Shown: positions 43,392-52,587, numbered from the stretch's first letter. The stretch is 64,000 bases of DNA from Micromonospora_H sonneratiae (GCF_042679305.1 NZ_JBHTMP010000009.1:62001-126000); one strand, 5' to 3'. Numbers and translations: made by a program. Notes: a model not told the origin generated them from the letters alone.

Positions 43392-45787
43392 CCCCTGCAG
43401 AACCGGGTGGCGCTGCGACCGCCGCCGTCGACGTCGGCACTCTGCTGCGGCTGGCCTCCACCTCGGTGGAAGCCAGCCCGGCCACCGGCACGCTCATCCT
43501 CCGGACCGGCCCGGACGAACGCGAGGTACCGCTGAGCATCGTCATCGAGCCGTTGGTCCGAATGCATCTGACGCAGGACCTCGGTTCCACCTCGGCACGG
43601 GCACTGGGTGAAGCTGCCGTCGCCGCGGTGGGAGCGGTTGCCGACCGGAACATCCGATTCGACCGACGCACTGCACGCTGGTACAGCACCGAGCCCGAAC
43701 GGTCTGACCTGATCGACGGGATCGTGCACGCGTTCGTCGTCGGTGGTGTCCCGGCCCGCCCCGACCATCACGCGACAATCGAGATCGTCGTACACGTCGA
43801 CCCACACGGCCGTCCCTGGGCCCGCAGGACGACGGCCGGCGGCGAGTCCGCAGTACGGGACATTCTGTTCGCCGGTATCGACGTGTGGAAGCCACTGGGC
43901 CGACTCCTGGACAGCCCCGGAGCGACCGAACTCGACGACGAGGAACTGGTCGAACTGCTGTCGCCGGCAGTGTCCGACACACTCGCCACGCGCAACATTC
44001 GGCTGACGTGGGACGAGAGCGTGTCCGTGCCGTCCGCCACCGTACGGCTCGACGATGTCTCCGAGTCGGGCTCGTCCCTGCACTGGGCGCTGTCGTTCTC
44101 GGGCGGAACACTCACCCCCACCGAGATCAGCGAACTCGCCGCCCCCCAACGACCCGTCGTCCGGGTCCGGGACACGTGGGTCGTCCGTAGCGCAGCCGAC
44201 CTCAAACTGGTCCGCAGATCACAGAAGGGTTCCCTCAACGCTGGCGAGACGACAGCAGCGCTGCTCACCGGGCGTCTGCCGAGCGGCGACCGGGAAGTCA
44301 CCGTCGTTTCGAAGACGGAGCTGAGCGCGGCCCTGCGCAGACCCTGTCGGGCCGAGGACGTGCCGGTGCCGACGGGCATCGCCGGGTCACTGCGGGCATA
44401 CCAGCGGGAAGGTCTGGCGTGGCTGGCACGCAACGCCGCGCTCGGACTGGGGTCGTGCCTGGCCGACGACATGGGACTCGGCAAGTCGCTCACCGCCATC
44501 GCCTTCCACCTTCACCTACGCAGCCACGGCATGACAGGGCCGACGCTCGTCGTCTGTCCCGCCTCGGTTCTCGGTGCGTGGGAGCGCGAGGTAGGTCGCT
44601 GGGCACCACGCGAGACCGTCCGCCGCTACCACGGCGACGGACGGATTCTCGACCCGACCGCCGACATCACCCTCACCACCTACGCGACCATGCGGCTGGA
44701 CGCGGACGAGTTGAGCCGGCAGCACTGGAACCTACTGATAGCCGACGAGGCCCAGACGGTGAAGAACCCCCGCTCGCTGATCGCCCAGGCACTCCGACGG
44801 TTCCAGGCCAGACATCGGCTCGCGTTGAGCGGGACGCCGATCCAGAACAGCCTCGACGACCTCTGGGCGATCATCGACTGGACCACCCCGGGGCTGCTCG
44901 GCAACCGCACACTGTTCCGCCGCCGTTTCTCGACGCCCATCGCCAAGGGTGACGAGGCGGCTCGCGAACGCCTGAACGACCTGACCAAGGTCGTCGTCCT
45001 GCGACGCCGCAAGAGCGACCCGGGCATCGCACCCGAACTGCCACCGAAGACGTTCCTCGAACTGAGCGTCCCGCTCTCGGACGAACAGATCGGCCTCTAC
45101 CAGGCACTTGTCGACGAGAGTCTCACCGACATCAGCCAACTCGACGAGATCGAACGACGGGGCCGCATCCTCAAGCTGCTCACCGAGCTCAAACAGGTCT
45201 GCAACCATCCCGCGCAGTTCCTCGACGAGTCCACCCCGATGCTCGCCGGCCGTTCCGGCAAGCTCGACGCGCTCCTGGACATCACCAACATCTTCGTCGC
45301 GGAAGGGGCCGCCGGTCTCGTCTTCACCCAGTTCGTCAAGATGGGCGAGCTGATCCTGCGGCATCTGAGGGACCAGAGGTTGAGGGTGGGCTTCCTCCAC
45401 GGCGGGTTGAGCCTGCCCGATCGGCAACGACTCGTCGATGGCTTCCAGGGCGGCGAGTTCGACGTACTCGTCCTGTCCCTGCACGCGGCCGGGACAGGAC
45501 TCACCCTGACCAGGGCCGAACACGTCGTCCACTACGACCGGTGGTGGAACCCTGCCGTCGAGGATCAGGCGACCGACAGGGCGTACCGGATCGGCCAGAC
45601 CCGCCCGGTGCAGGTCCACCGCCTGACCAGCGAGGGCACGCTGGAGGAACGCATCGCCGACCTGCTCACGCGCAAGGGTGCGCTGGCCGACGCGATCCTG
45701 GACGTCGAACAGTCGGGGCGCACGTTCACCGAACTCGACGATGAGGACCTCAGCCGCCTCGTGAAGCTCCAGTCGGTGACCTCGTGA
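43388..45787 (+). CDS. SNF2-family helicase/translocase
   Basis: A 799-residue SNF2/HepA-type DNA translocase. The N-terminal 330 residues form a domain of unknown function often found in such bacterial helicases. Motif I is LADDMGLGKSLTAIA (about 358-372), motif II DEAQTVKNPRS, motif III ALSGTPIQNS, motif V VLSLHAAGTGLTLTRAEHVV and motif VI DQATDRAYRIGQTRPV. It should move along double-stranded DNA and remodel bound proteins. GTG at 43388 overlaps the permease stop, and its own end overlaps the SWIM gene. The pairing with a SWIM protein is common in actinomycetes; the join to an exporter is less usual. Confidence 0.92.
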   Translation: MTPAEPGGAATAAVDVGTLLRLASTSVEASPATGTLILRTGPDEREVPLSIVIEPLVRMHLTQDLGSTSARALGEAAVAAVGAVADRNIRFDRRTARWYSTEPERSDLIDGIVHAFVVGGVPARPDHHATIEIVVHVDPHGRPWARRTTAGGESAVRDILFAGIDVWKPLGRLLDSPGATELDDEELVELLSPAVSDTLATRNIRLTWDESVSVPSATVRLDDVSESGSSLHWALSFSGGTLTPTEISELAAPQRPVVRVRDTWVVRSAADLKLVRRSQKGSLNAGETTAALLTGRLPSGDREVTVVSKTELSAALRRPCRAEDVPVPTGIAGSLRAYQREGLAWLARNAALGLGSCLADDMGLGKSLTAIAFHLHLRSHGMTGPTLVVCPASVLGAWEREVGRWAPRETVRRYHGDGRILDPTADITLTTYATMRLDADELSRQHWNLLIADEAQTVKNPRSLIAQALRRFQARHRLALSGTPIQNSLDDLWAIIDWTTPGLLGNRTLFRRRFSTPIAKGDEAARERLNDLTKVVVLRRRKSDPGIAPELPPKTFLELSVPLSDEQIGLYQALVDESLTDISQLDEIERRGRILKLLTELKQVCNHPAQFLDESTPMLAGRSGKLDALLDITNIFVAEGAAGLVFTQFVKMGELILRHLRDQRLRVGFLHGGLSLPDRQRLVDGFQGGEFDVLVLSLHAAGTGLTLTRAEHVVHYDRWWNPAVEDQATDRAYRIGQTRPVQVHRLTSEGTLEERIADLLTRKGALADAILDVEQSGRTFTELDDEDLSRLVKLQSVTS

Positions 45788-46326
45788 ACCGCCGCCCGCA
45801 GTGGGCCAGGGCCTGGCGTGACGTGGTGCTGGCCCTGGCCCTAGATGACGAAAGCGCCAAGCATGCCCGGAAGATCACGCGGCAGGCCGGAGTCGAAGCG
45901 GTCGAGATCCGCCCCGGCAACGCTTCCGCCGTGGTCCGCGACCGCGGTACGTCATATCCCGTCCGATGGAAGATGCCAACGTTGACCGAGGGTGCCTGGG
46001 ACCGGCTCGGCGCCGAACTCCTGCACAGGCCACTGGCGGTGGTCGGTCTCCTCCGCGAGAACGACACGTCACCCCTTGAAGAGGACCTCGCAGATGTCCT
46101 CGACGACCTCATCCCGTCCGGACACCTTCTCGACGCCAGTTGCGGCTGTGACGACTGGATCGCGCCATGCCGTCACGCGCTCGCGGTGGGGACCGCAATA
46201 GCGGACGTAATCGAAGCCGACGTGTGGAAACTGTTCGAACTACGCGGCCGGACCAGGAACTGGCTCATCGAGATCGACGCCGCCGCCCGGGCTGACCGTC
46301 TCCTCCGCGACGCCGGATACCGATGA
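45784..46326 (+). CDS. SWIM zinc-finger protein
   Basis: A 180-residue protein with a SWIM-type zinc finger, CGCDDWIAPCRHALAV (CxC-x6-CxH), near residues 119-134. SWIM fingers bind nucleic acid or proteins and are found next to SNF2 helicases. GTG at 45784 overlaps the helicase stop by GTGA, so the two are made together and probably form a complex. It is the last gene before the terminator. Confidence 0.88.
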   Translation: MNRRPQWARAWRDVVLALALDDESAKHARKITRQAGVEAVEIRPGNASAVVRDRGTSYPVRWKMPTLTEGAWDRLGAELLHRPLAVVGLLRENDTSPLEEDLADVLDDLIPSGHLLDASCGCDDWIAPCRHALAVGTAIADVIEADVWKLFELRGRTRNWLIEIDAAARADRLLRDAGYR

Positions 46327-46475
46327 CTGGCTTGCTCTCCACGAAGCCATCACCACCGCGATCCTGCTCGGAAACCGGCCTGATCCTCATTGGCGTCACC
46401 CTCAGCCGAAGGCAGTCGACCGTACGTACTCGAAACTAGTCCTCTTATATTCAACAGCCCACGCCATCTGCCGAA

Positions 46476-46508
46476 ATCGCCGGTACCCGAAGCACGGGTG
46501 CCGGCGAT
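46476..46508. terminator. Bidirectional terminator
   Basis: A 14-bp stem (ATCGCCGGTACCCG with CGGGTGCCGGCGAT, one G-U pair) around the loop AAGCA, between the convergent SWIM and methyltransferase genes. Confidence 0.8.
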
Positions 46509-46519
46509 TGAACCCGGCA

Positions 46520-47716
46520 TCACCGGTAGGAAACAACCAGTCTCACGGAATCCTTCACCACAACGTGTCCGTCCGGCTCCTCAAACGGCCGGTACGCGGT
46601 GATGGTGGGCTGAGCAGCCCGATCTCGATTCCACTCGTGGATCTGGGCGCAAAGCCGACCAGCCAGCGCCGCACCATCCGCGCCATGTCCGATCGCGCCC
46701 AACTGCCAGCGAGGATCAGTGCCCCCAGCCCGACGCAGAGCGAGGTACGCCAGCGAACTGCCCTCGACGATGGCAGGGCTGCGGACCGGGATCGCGGGCG
46801 TACATAGGCCAGCCTTGACAGCGTCCGAGTGGGCGGTGATACGGCACGTGCCTGGCTCGGCGGCGGTCAGACGCAGCCAGATACCGTCGAACGACTCATC
46901 GCCGCGCACCACTGTGTCGGACCAGGTGGAGGTTTTCGCCTCGCCGCACACGCCCCGTAGCGCATCCGGGTTGATGGGCTGGTCGGCGTCCCAGTAGAGA
47001 CTGACGTGGCCGTCGGGGTCGATGGGGCTGCTGTGCTCACCGGCCTGGCCCACCATGGGCACGAACCCGCACAGCTCGACCGACTCGGACCGAAGCAGAC
47101 CGTTCTCCTCTTTGACGAAGGCGATGGATCGGGTCTGGCCTCGCCACCGCAGCGGCACCACCATCCGGCCACCCGGGGCGAGCTGATCCCACCAGGCCGC
47201 CGGAATGTCCCACGGGCCGACGGTGACGATGATGCGGTCGTATGGGGCGCACGCCTCGTCACCGAGCGCACCATCGCGGGTGATAACCCGAACATGCTGG
47301 TAGCCGGTGGCGTCAAGGTGCCGACGTGCGCCGGCTGTTACCTCTTCGTCTATGTCGATCGTGGTGACCTGCCCGGTTGGCCCGGTCAGGTACGCCAGCA
47401 GGGCGGCGTTGTAGCCGGTGCCGGCTCCGATTTCGAGGATGCGGTCGCCGGGGTTGACGGCGAGCTGGTCGAGCATGGAAGCGACGAGGGATGGTACGGA
47501 CGCGCAACTGAGCGCTGCGCCGTCACTGGCGCGCTTGGTAATGACCGCCAGGTCGACGTTGTACGCCTCTTCAACAGGGCTGTCGGGAACGTACCGGTGC
47601 CTCTCCACCGTGCGCAGGGCGTCTTCGACGCGCGGCAACGTAGGGCGGGCCTGGGTGATGAGATCGACCATGCGGGCGCGTAGCACCTCGGGCGGTGTGC
47701 TGATGGCAGTAGTCAT
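46520..47716 (-). CDS. FxLD-system O-methyltransferase (PIMT-like)
   Basis: A 398-residue methyltransferase related to protein-L-isoaspartate methyltransferase. It has the SAM motif ILEIGAGTGYNAALLAYL, the N-terminal RYVPDSPVEEAYNVD and a longer C-terminal domain than the repair enzyme. This is the form found in FxLD lanthipeptide clusters; related enzymes (OlvS-A type) methylate an aspartate in the modified peptide, which rearranges through a succinimide to isoaspartate. ATG at 47716 follows GAGAAGGAG. Last gene of the lanthipeptide operon. The target is probably one of the two adjacent aspartates in the precursor core. Confidence 0.87.
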   Translation of the reverse strand: MTTAISTPPEVLRARMVDLITQARPTLPRVEDALRTVERHRYVPDSPVEEAYNVDLAVITKRASDGAALSCASVPSLVASMLDQLAVNPGDRILEIGAGTGYNAALLAYLTGPTGQVTTIDIDEEVTAGARRHLDATGYQHVRVITRDGALGDEACAPYDRIIVTVGPWDIPAAWWDQLAPGGRMVVPLRWRGQTRSIAFVKEENGLLRSESVELCGFVPMVGQAGEHSSPIDPDGHVSLYWDADQPINPDALRGVCGEAKTSTWSDTVVRGDESFDGIWLRLTAAEPGTCRITAHSDAVKAGLCTPAIPVRSPAIVEGSSLAYLALRRAGGTDPRWQLGAIGHGADGAALAGRLCAQIHEWNRDRAAQPTITAYRPFEEPDGHVVVKDSVRLVVSYR

Positions 47717-47747
47717 CGGTCTCCTTCTCAGTCGGCGGTCTTGGGTG

Positions 47748-48905
47748 TCAGCTCAGGAGCAGGCAGGTGTCCCATTGGGGTGTCGCTGGCGAGGTGGCCG
47801 CTGTGGCGGCTAAGGCCAGGTCAACACCTGTCGCGCCCTCTAGCAAACCATCCCCCGATGCCTTGTGGTGGTGTGCATATGCCCGAGTTTGCTCCCGTAG
47901 GTAGGAAACCCGGTCGGCTAGCCCCATGTCGTTGATGCTGTCCTCCGCGATGCGCGAAGCCGTCACCGTGAGCCCGGCCCAACCGTGGCACAGTGTGGGA
48001 TTGTCCAGCTGGTCAACCTGTCGCGGGTCGGTGAGACAGGCCGCGAACGCCCGCTCAGCGTGCTGCTGCCGCCGGGTGTCTCCGAGCGCGATACCGGCGA
48101 GCTGTTGAGCGCGGGCCAACCCCGGGGTGCCGTAACACCAGGACGGCCGTGGTGGGGTTTCCCGACGAACAGTGTGGGTGGGCCATTCGGACCGTGAAAT
48201 CATCTCCGGCCACCAGATGGAGGGGGTGCTGCCGCAGCGCCACCGGTCCAACCAGGTGCAGATCCGATCAATGCTCGCAGCCTGTCCGCTCACGGTGACG
48301 CCGCGTCTCATCGCCAACGACAATAGCGACAGCGGGCCGGCGATGCCGTGAGCCATGCCTAGGTTGCAGTGGCCCCCGGGCCACTGGGGCGAGGGCCGGT
48401 CGGCTGGCCCATGGTGGGACCACCAGCCGGGCAAGGTTCCGCCGCCAACCACCAGCGGTTGCGTCAGCCGCACCAGATAGACCAGAACCTCACGCAGCAA
48501 GTCGTCGTGGCGGCGATGCAACAGATACGCGCCGATACCGGTCAGGCCGCTAATCAGATCGAACTCTCCGAGCGTGGGGAGCTGCTGCCAGTCGATGCGG
48601 TCGTGGGCTCGCGCCAGGCGCTGCTGGGTAGCTGTGGCGATGTGTCCGTCGAGGGCATCCAGCGTGCCGGCCCAGGCGGGCTGCTCGGCGCAGTGCAGGA
48701 CGAACGCGACGGCAGGTGCCCCGAGGTACAAGCTGCTGTTGTCGGCGTGCGCGTCGATGGAGTGCCCGGTCATGGCGGCGGCCCATCGTTGCGCCGTGCT
48801 CCACGAGCCGGTGCCGGCGCGGGCGGCGTGGATGTGTAGCAGGGCGATTCCGGGCGCACCGGTCGCCAGGCATTGGTTCCAGTCGGGCGGATGTGTCCCG
48901 GTCAC
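47748..48905 (-). CDS. Lanthipeptide cyclase LanC
   Basis: A 385-residue LanC cyclase, which joins cysteine thiols to dehydrated Ser/Thr to form (methyl)lanthionine rings. The zinc ligands are in SWCYGTPG (Cys) and TLCHGWAG (Cys-His), and the substrate-side GHCNLGMAHGIAGPL is conserved. GTG at 48905 overlaps the LanB stop by GTGA; upstream codons in frame are shadow of LanB. Class I type because it is separate from the dehydratase. Confidence 0.9.
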   Translation of the reverse strand: MTGTHPPDWNQCLATGAPGIALLHIHAARAGTGSWSTAQRWAAAMTGHSIDAHADNSSLYLGAPAVAFVLHCAEQPAWAGTLDALDGHIATATQQRLARAHDRIDWQQLPTLGEFDLISGLTGIGAYLLHRRHDDLLREVLVYLVRLTQPLVVGGGTLPGWWSHHGPADRPSPQWPGGHCNLGMAHGIAGPLSLLSLAMRRGVTVSGQAASIDRICTWLDRWRCGSTPSIWWPEMISRSEWPTHTVRRETPPRPSWCYGTPGLARAQQLAGIALGDTRRQQHAERAFAACLTDPRQVDQLDNPTLCHGWAGLTVTASRIAEDSINDMGLADRVSYLREQTRAYAHHHKASGDGLLEGATGVDLALAATAATSPATPQWDTCLLLS

Positions 48906-51900
48906 CGGTCGGCCTCGACCTGTTGCCGGGCCTGGTGGGAGAGGGCCAGTTGGCGGGCGAGGCGTCGACACACGGCCTCCCCGTCCGGGTCGACCCCGGT
49001 GGCCCGGTTGTGATGCATGTGAAGCAGCGACTCCAACACCGGATCGATGCTGCGATCGGGCAGGTGCCGCCGGTAGGTGGCCAGGGCGGCGGCGCGGGCC
49101 TGGCGGGCAACGGCAACATCGGGCGGCCACGCGGTCGAGTCACGTTGGACCAGGGCGATGGCCTCCTCGAACACCGCCCGGTCTGCAACCGGCGCGACCG
49201 GTGCCGGCTGGTCTATCAGCCAGCGGAGTGCGTCGTCGTCGCCAAGCAGCCCACGGGCGATATCCAGCATGTTCGCCGCGCACAGTGCGGTGGGGGACAC
49301 GGCGGCGGGCGGCAGGTGCCGTAGGCCGACGGCAGCCACCCGGGAGTCGGCCACGAACACCTCCTCGGCGGCGAGCATGGCTGGCCCGTGCCCGTAGCGG
49401 CCGACCTCGGGGTGGTAGGTGTCGATGGCCAAATCCCCTGCCGTGCCGGTGGCTCGTAGTCGTTGTGCCCAGTCACCGACCGCAGAAATGCAGGTGGCGT
49501 AGTGGTCGGGGCTGGTGGTGCGGATGCGTAGCCGCAGGTGGTCGGTTTCGGTCAGGCTCCGGTACCGGATGAACCAATGGGGCGTGTCGTGTCCGATTGC
49601 CGTGAGCAGCTCGGGCAAGTGACCGACGATGATCGCATCGAGGCGGTTCGGGTGGGCGTGGAGCCGCACGTTGAGCCACCTGCTCGGAGCTGCTCCGGGA
49701 AGCTGCCCGTGGCTGCCGTTGGTGAGGCGGGGCAGGGGGCCGGTAAGGGGGTTGGGTGCGGGCGGCCCGCTCCGGACGAGGGGAAGAACCAGTTCGTGCA
49801 CGTGGCCGCCGATCCATCCGAGGTCACCTTCGGGGACAGCGTCAACGAACAGGGCCTCGCTGCGCCGTCTGAGGTGCGCGCGGAGGACCGCCACATGAGC
49901 AGGCTCCGTGAACGTCAGCCGCAGACTCATGCTGCGGTCGTTATCGCGTAACTCCACCGTCTCGGGGCAGCTCCAACGGTGCCGCCACCGGTCCAGGGCC
50001 TGACGCCACTGGTCGTCGTCGGCAGCCTCGGGGGGCAGGTCAATAGCCGAGAGCCGCCAGCTGGCCGGGGAGATGATGGTGCGGCCGTACCGTACTCGCG
50101 GCAGGAACGGCAGACGCCGGGCGGCAGATCCCCAGTCGAATTCGTGCCAGCCAGGGGACGAACCCCGGGCGAGATGGGCGAGGAACCTCGCCAGGGGCGG
50201 GGGCTGCTTTTCCAGCGCGAGCCCGGTGAACACCTGCGGTTCGACTACTTGCTGGCGGGACGTGCTGACCAAATGCAGGCGGTTCCTGGTGGCGGTGACG
50301 GCCAGGTCGTCGATGTTGATGGTGTGCGCGTCGCGGTGCCGGTGCTCGCCGAGCGTCAGCACATGGGGCAGGTGCGCCGGTACGCGGCTCACGTTCTGTG
50401 CGTGCGGGTAGATCGGCGGGAAGGACATCTGGGCCAATAGCGCCCCGTCAATGATGGTGGGCACAGTCCGAAAGACGCGGGTCAGGCTGTCGTCGCCGAC
50501 CAGATGGGTGAATCGGCCGGTCAGCGTGCCAACGGCACGGGCAGGCGAGATTGTGAGGGTGTAATCGCCTTGTTCCAGGTCGGCGCGACTAGCGGCGTGG
50601 ATCCGGGTAGCGACCTCCACATGCGGGGGTATGTGCCGCTCGTCGAACGGGCTGTCGCCGGTCAACGCGCGGATCGTATCCGCCGTCAAGACGATCTCCT
50701 GCTGGTTGTCGGCGAGCGCCTGCCACGCCAGCCGCAGTAGCTGCTCATCGCGGTCCATCACTGTTTCGGCAGACACCGCAAACACGCTCTCTGGGTAGCT
50801 GGCCGGATACCCAAGACCAGCAGCGGTGTCGACGACCTCAGTAACCGGCACGAGGGTGCCGGTGCCGTACCGAGCGACGAACGCCGCGAAGTAGCGCAGC
50901 CACGCCGGTTCGCCTGTAGGGCGACGAGTCAGGCGCAGCAGTACGCTCGCCGCCTCTGCTACCTCCTGGCCGACGTGTCGAGGTACGCGTATCGCGCAGT
51001 CGAGGCGCAGATCCTCCGCGAGAGGGGTGCGGCCCGCCGGCGACAGCGCCCTCATACGTGGCGCGAGTGCCTGAGCCTGTCCGCTGCTGAGGTCGCGGTG
51101 AATGGTCTCGACGTCGTTCACCAGCGGCGCGAGGGCCGGAATGCTGCTGGCGTGGGTGTCTCGGAGCCGGTCGACGAGGTGACCGAGAGGATCAGGATCG
51201 GTCATTGTCGCGCGCAGACAGGTGATCAGGAATCCCTGCTGCACGAGGCTTGCGACCATGGCGTGCGCCGCTGCTCGCCCACCGCCGGGGAAGTCCTGGT
51301 TGAGCTTGTCGACCAGGACGTCAACGCGGATCGCCGACGACGTTGCGGCCTGCACAGTTTGCACTGCTGCCGTGTGTCGGATCGACACCCGGGTCGGGCC
51401 TTTTGGCAGTTCGAGCCGGTCGCCACGCCGCTCCGCGAGGTCGCTGCACGTCACGTCGAGGCGGGCGAGCAGTTCGGGGTCGACCTCGAACCGGTCGATA
51501 AGGTCGGCTACCCACGACGCGTCGGCACGGGCCACAACACGGTGGCCAGTACTCCACCGGACTCTGGCCGTGGAGCCCAGCGACGCGGAGGCGACTCCGG
51601 CGAACCGTCCGAAGGGTGTTGACCGGCCGGTGGCGCGCATCGCGTATCGGATGGTGGAAAGGGTGGCACGGCGGATCTGCTTGGGGCGAAGCGAACCGTG
51701 GGTGCGGATGTCATCGATGGCGTCCGCAAGGTCGGGACTGGCTTGGCGCACGGCGTCGGCGAACCCAGTCGGGCTGCCCCAGATGTGGTCTAGCCAGTTC
51801 CGGCTGTCCTGCATGTCATCGGGGTTGGGCCACCAACCAGGGATGTCGGATATAGACATAGCCGCTGCTCGGAGCAGGCCGACCTCGCGGTGACGGTACA

Positions 51901-51910
51901 GCGGAGCCAT
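48902..51910 (-). CDS. Lanthipeptide dehydratase LanB, full length
   Basis: A 1002-residue class I lanthipeptide dehydratase. The N-terminal two thirds are the tRNA-dependent glutamylation domain (STIRYAMRATGRSTPFGRFA, LPHVLTLGEHRHRDAHTINI), and the last third (about 720-990) is the SpaB_C elimination domain (WFIRYRSLTETDHLRLRIRT, DTYHPEVGRYG). Both halves being in one protein is the standard LanB layout. I prefer ATG at 51910, giving LYRHREVGLLRAAA near the N-terminus, because GGGAGG stands 5 bases before it; ATG at 51970 has none. It should dehydrate Ser/Thr in the precursor encoded just upstream. Confidence 0.92.
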   Translation of the reverse strand: MAPLYRHREVGLLRAAAMSISDIPGWWPNPDDMQDSRNWLDHIWGSPTGFADAVRQASPDLADAIDDIRTHGSLRPKQIRRATLSTIRYAMRATGRSTPFGRFAGVASASLGSTARVRWSTGHRVVARADASWVADLIDRFEVDPELLARLDVTCSDLAERRGDRLELPKGPTRVSIRHTAAVQTVQAATSSAIRVDVLVDKLNQDFPGGGRAAAHAMVASLVQQGFLITCLRATMTDPDPLGHLVDRLRDTHASSIPALAPLVNDVETIHRDLSSGQAQALAPRMRALSPAGRTPLAEDLRLDCAIRVPRHVGQEVAEAASVLLRLTRRPTGEPAWLRYFAAFVARYGTGTLVPVTEVVDTAAGLGYPASYPESVFAVSAETVMDRDEQLLRLAWQALADNQQEIVLTADTIRALTGDSPFDERHIPPHVEVATRIHAASRADLEQGDYTLTISPARAVGTLTGRFTHLVGDDSLTRVFRTVPTIIDGALLAQMSFPPIYPHAQNVSRVPAHLPHVLTLGEHRHRDAHTINIDDLAVTATRNRLHLVSTSRQQVVEPQVFTGLALEKQPPPLARFLAHLARGSSPGWHEFDWGSAARRLPFLPRVRYGRTIISPASWRLSAIDLPPEAADDDQWRQALDRWRHRWSCPETVELRDNDRSMSLRLTFTEPAHVAVLRAHLRRRSEALFVDAVPEGDLGWIGGHVHELVLPLVRSGPPAPNPLTGPLPRLTNGSHGQLPGAAPSRWLNVRLHAHPNRLDAIIVGHLPELLTAIGHDTPHWFIRYRSLTETDHLRLRIRTTSPDHYATCISAVGDWAQRLRATGTAGDLAIDTYHPEVGRYGHGPAMLAAEEVFVADSRVAAVGLRHLPPAAVSPTALCAANMLDIARGLLGDDDALRWLIDQPAPVAPVADRAVFEEAIALVQRDSTAWPPDVAVARQARAAALATYRRHLPDRSIDPVLESLLHMHHNRATGVDPDGEAVCRRLARQLALSHQARQQVEADR

Positions 51911-51984
51911 CCAGTCCTCCCAGGCTTTCCCGGTGCGCGGGGCCGGCGTGATGCTCCGGCCCCGCGCCATTAGGTTCGGTTAGA

Positions 51985-52140
51985 TCACGCGCCGCTGACG
52001 CACGACGACGCACATGTTGCGGCGCACCCGTCGTCGGTGGCGCACGCCCGACCCGGGGTCGCGATGCCCTCGACGGGCGTGACGACGATGTCGAGGCCGA
52101 ACACGTCCGCGTCGGACTCCAACAGTTCGATCGGAGGCAT
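51985..52140 (-). CDS. FxLD lanthipeptide precursor
   Basis: A 51-residue precursor, too short for ordinary gene finding. The leader is acidic (PPIELLESDAD) and carries the family motif FGLDIVV at residues 14-20, whose F14-x-L16-D17 gives FxLD peptides their name. The core (about 28-51) has four cysteines at 33, 39, 43 and 47, Ser/Thr at 28, 35, 42, 45, 46 and 49, and an Asp-Asp pair at 36-37, next to the first ring. The gene lies directly before LanB on the same strand. AAGGAAAGGA precedes the start; an in-frame ATG at 52146 (two codons earlier) is an alternative. Modified by LanB, LanC and the methyltransferase. Confidence 0.9.
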   Translation of the reverse strand: MPPIELLESDADVFGLDIVVTPVEGIATPGRACATDDGCAATCASSCVSGA

Positions 52141-52217
52141 GATCATCGTTCCTTTCCTTGGGTTGAAGGTGTGCGAGCAAGCGGGGCACCCTTTTGGGTC
52201 CTCGTCATTCCGTCGGC

Positions 52218-52370
52218 CTAGACGCTGCCCTTGCCGCTACAGAAGTCGCATCCGACCCCCTTGCAGGCGGGGCATTGACTGCGAATGGCCGACGTCAGTT
52301 CGAGAGTGCCGGCTTCCGGCACGAGGGCGAGGGTGCCAGAAGCCGGCACGAGAGGTAGCTCCATTGACAT
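52218..52370 (-). CDS. Small double-CxxC protein at the head of the lanthipeptide operon
   Basis: A 50-residue protein not previously named by any family I know. Its N-terminal half contains a short internal repeat, LVPASGTL then LVPEAGTL. The C-terminal end is CPACKGVGCDFCSGKG (cysteines at 33, 36, 41, 44), a compact pair of CxxCxGxG-like knuckles as in the zinc-binding part of DnaJ. ATG at 52370 has GGAG 6 bases upstream, and the codon use is normal. It is the first gene of the operon, 71 bases before the precursor. It could be a zinc-binding accessory or regulator, or a second small peptide; it lacks FxLD. Confidence 0.72.
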   Translation of the reverse strand: MSMELPLVPASGTLALVPEAGTLELTSAIRSQCPACKGVGCDFCSGKGSV

Positions 52371-52587
52371 GCTGATCTCCGACTTGAGGATGGGCCTTCT
52401 AATCAGCTCCGGCCGACTAGCTTGCCCTCATGCTCGCGTCCAGCAGCCCCGGCGGGGACGTGCGTGACCGTCACAGCCAGTGTCACCACCTGTGGAGGGT
52501 GCAATCCCCGTGTGCGCTTCCGCGCGGTGCTTCGATGCCCGGCCTCCAGCGCGTATTCTCACTGGCGCGGGCAGCCAAGGGAGTCGA

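Noticed and set aside
43542..44499. Minus-strand frames within the SNF2 gene
   Set aside because: Ser/Arg-rich shadows with no start signals, opposite a helicase with all motifs.
51970..51972. ATG near 51970 as the LanB start
   Set aside because: No ribosome site there, while GGGAGG stands 5 bases before the in-frame ATG at 51910, giving the usual LanB N-terminus.
51980..52189. 69-codon Arg-rich frame overlapping the lanthipeptide precursor
   Set aside because: Out of frame with the FxLD motif and cysteine-rich core; composition is that of a shadow.
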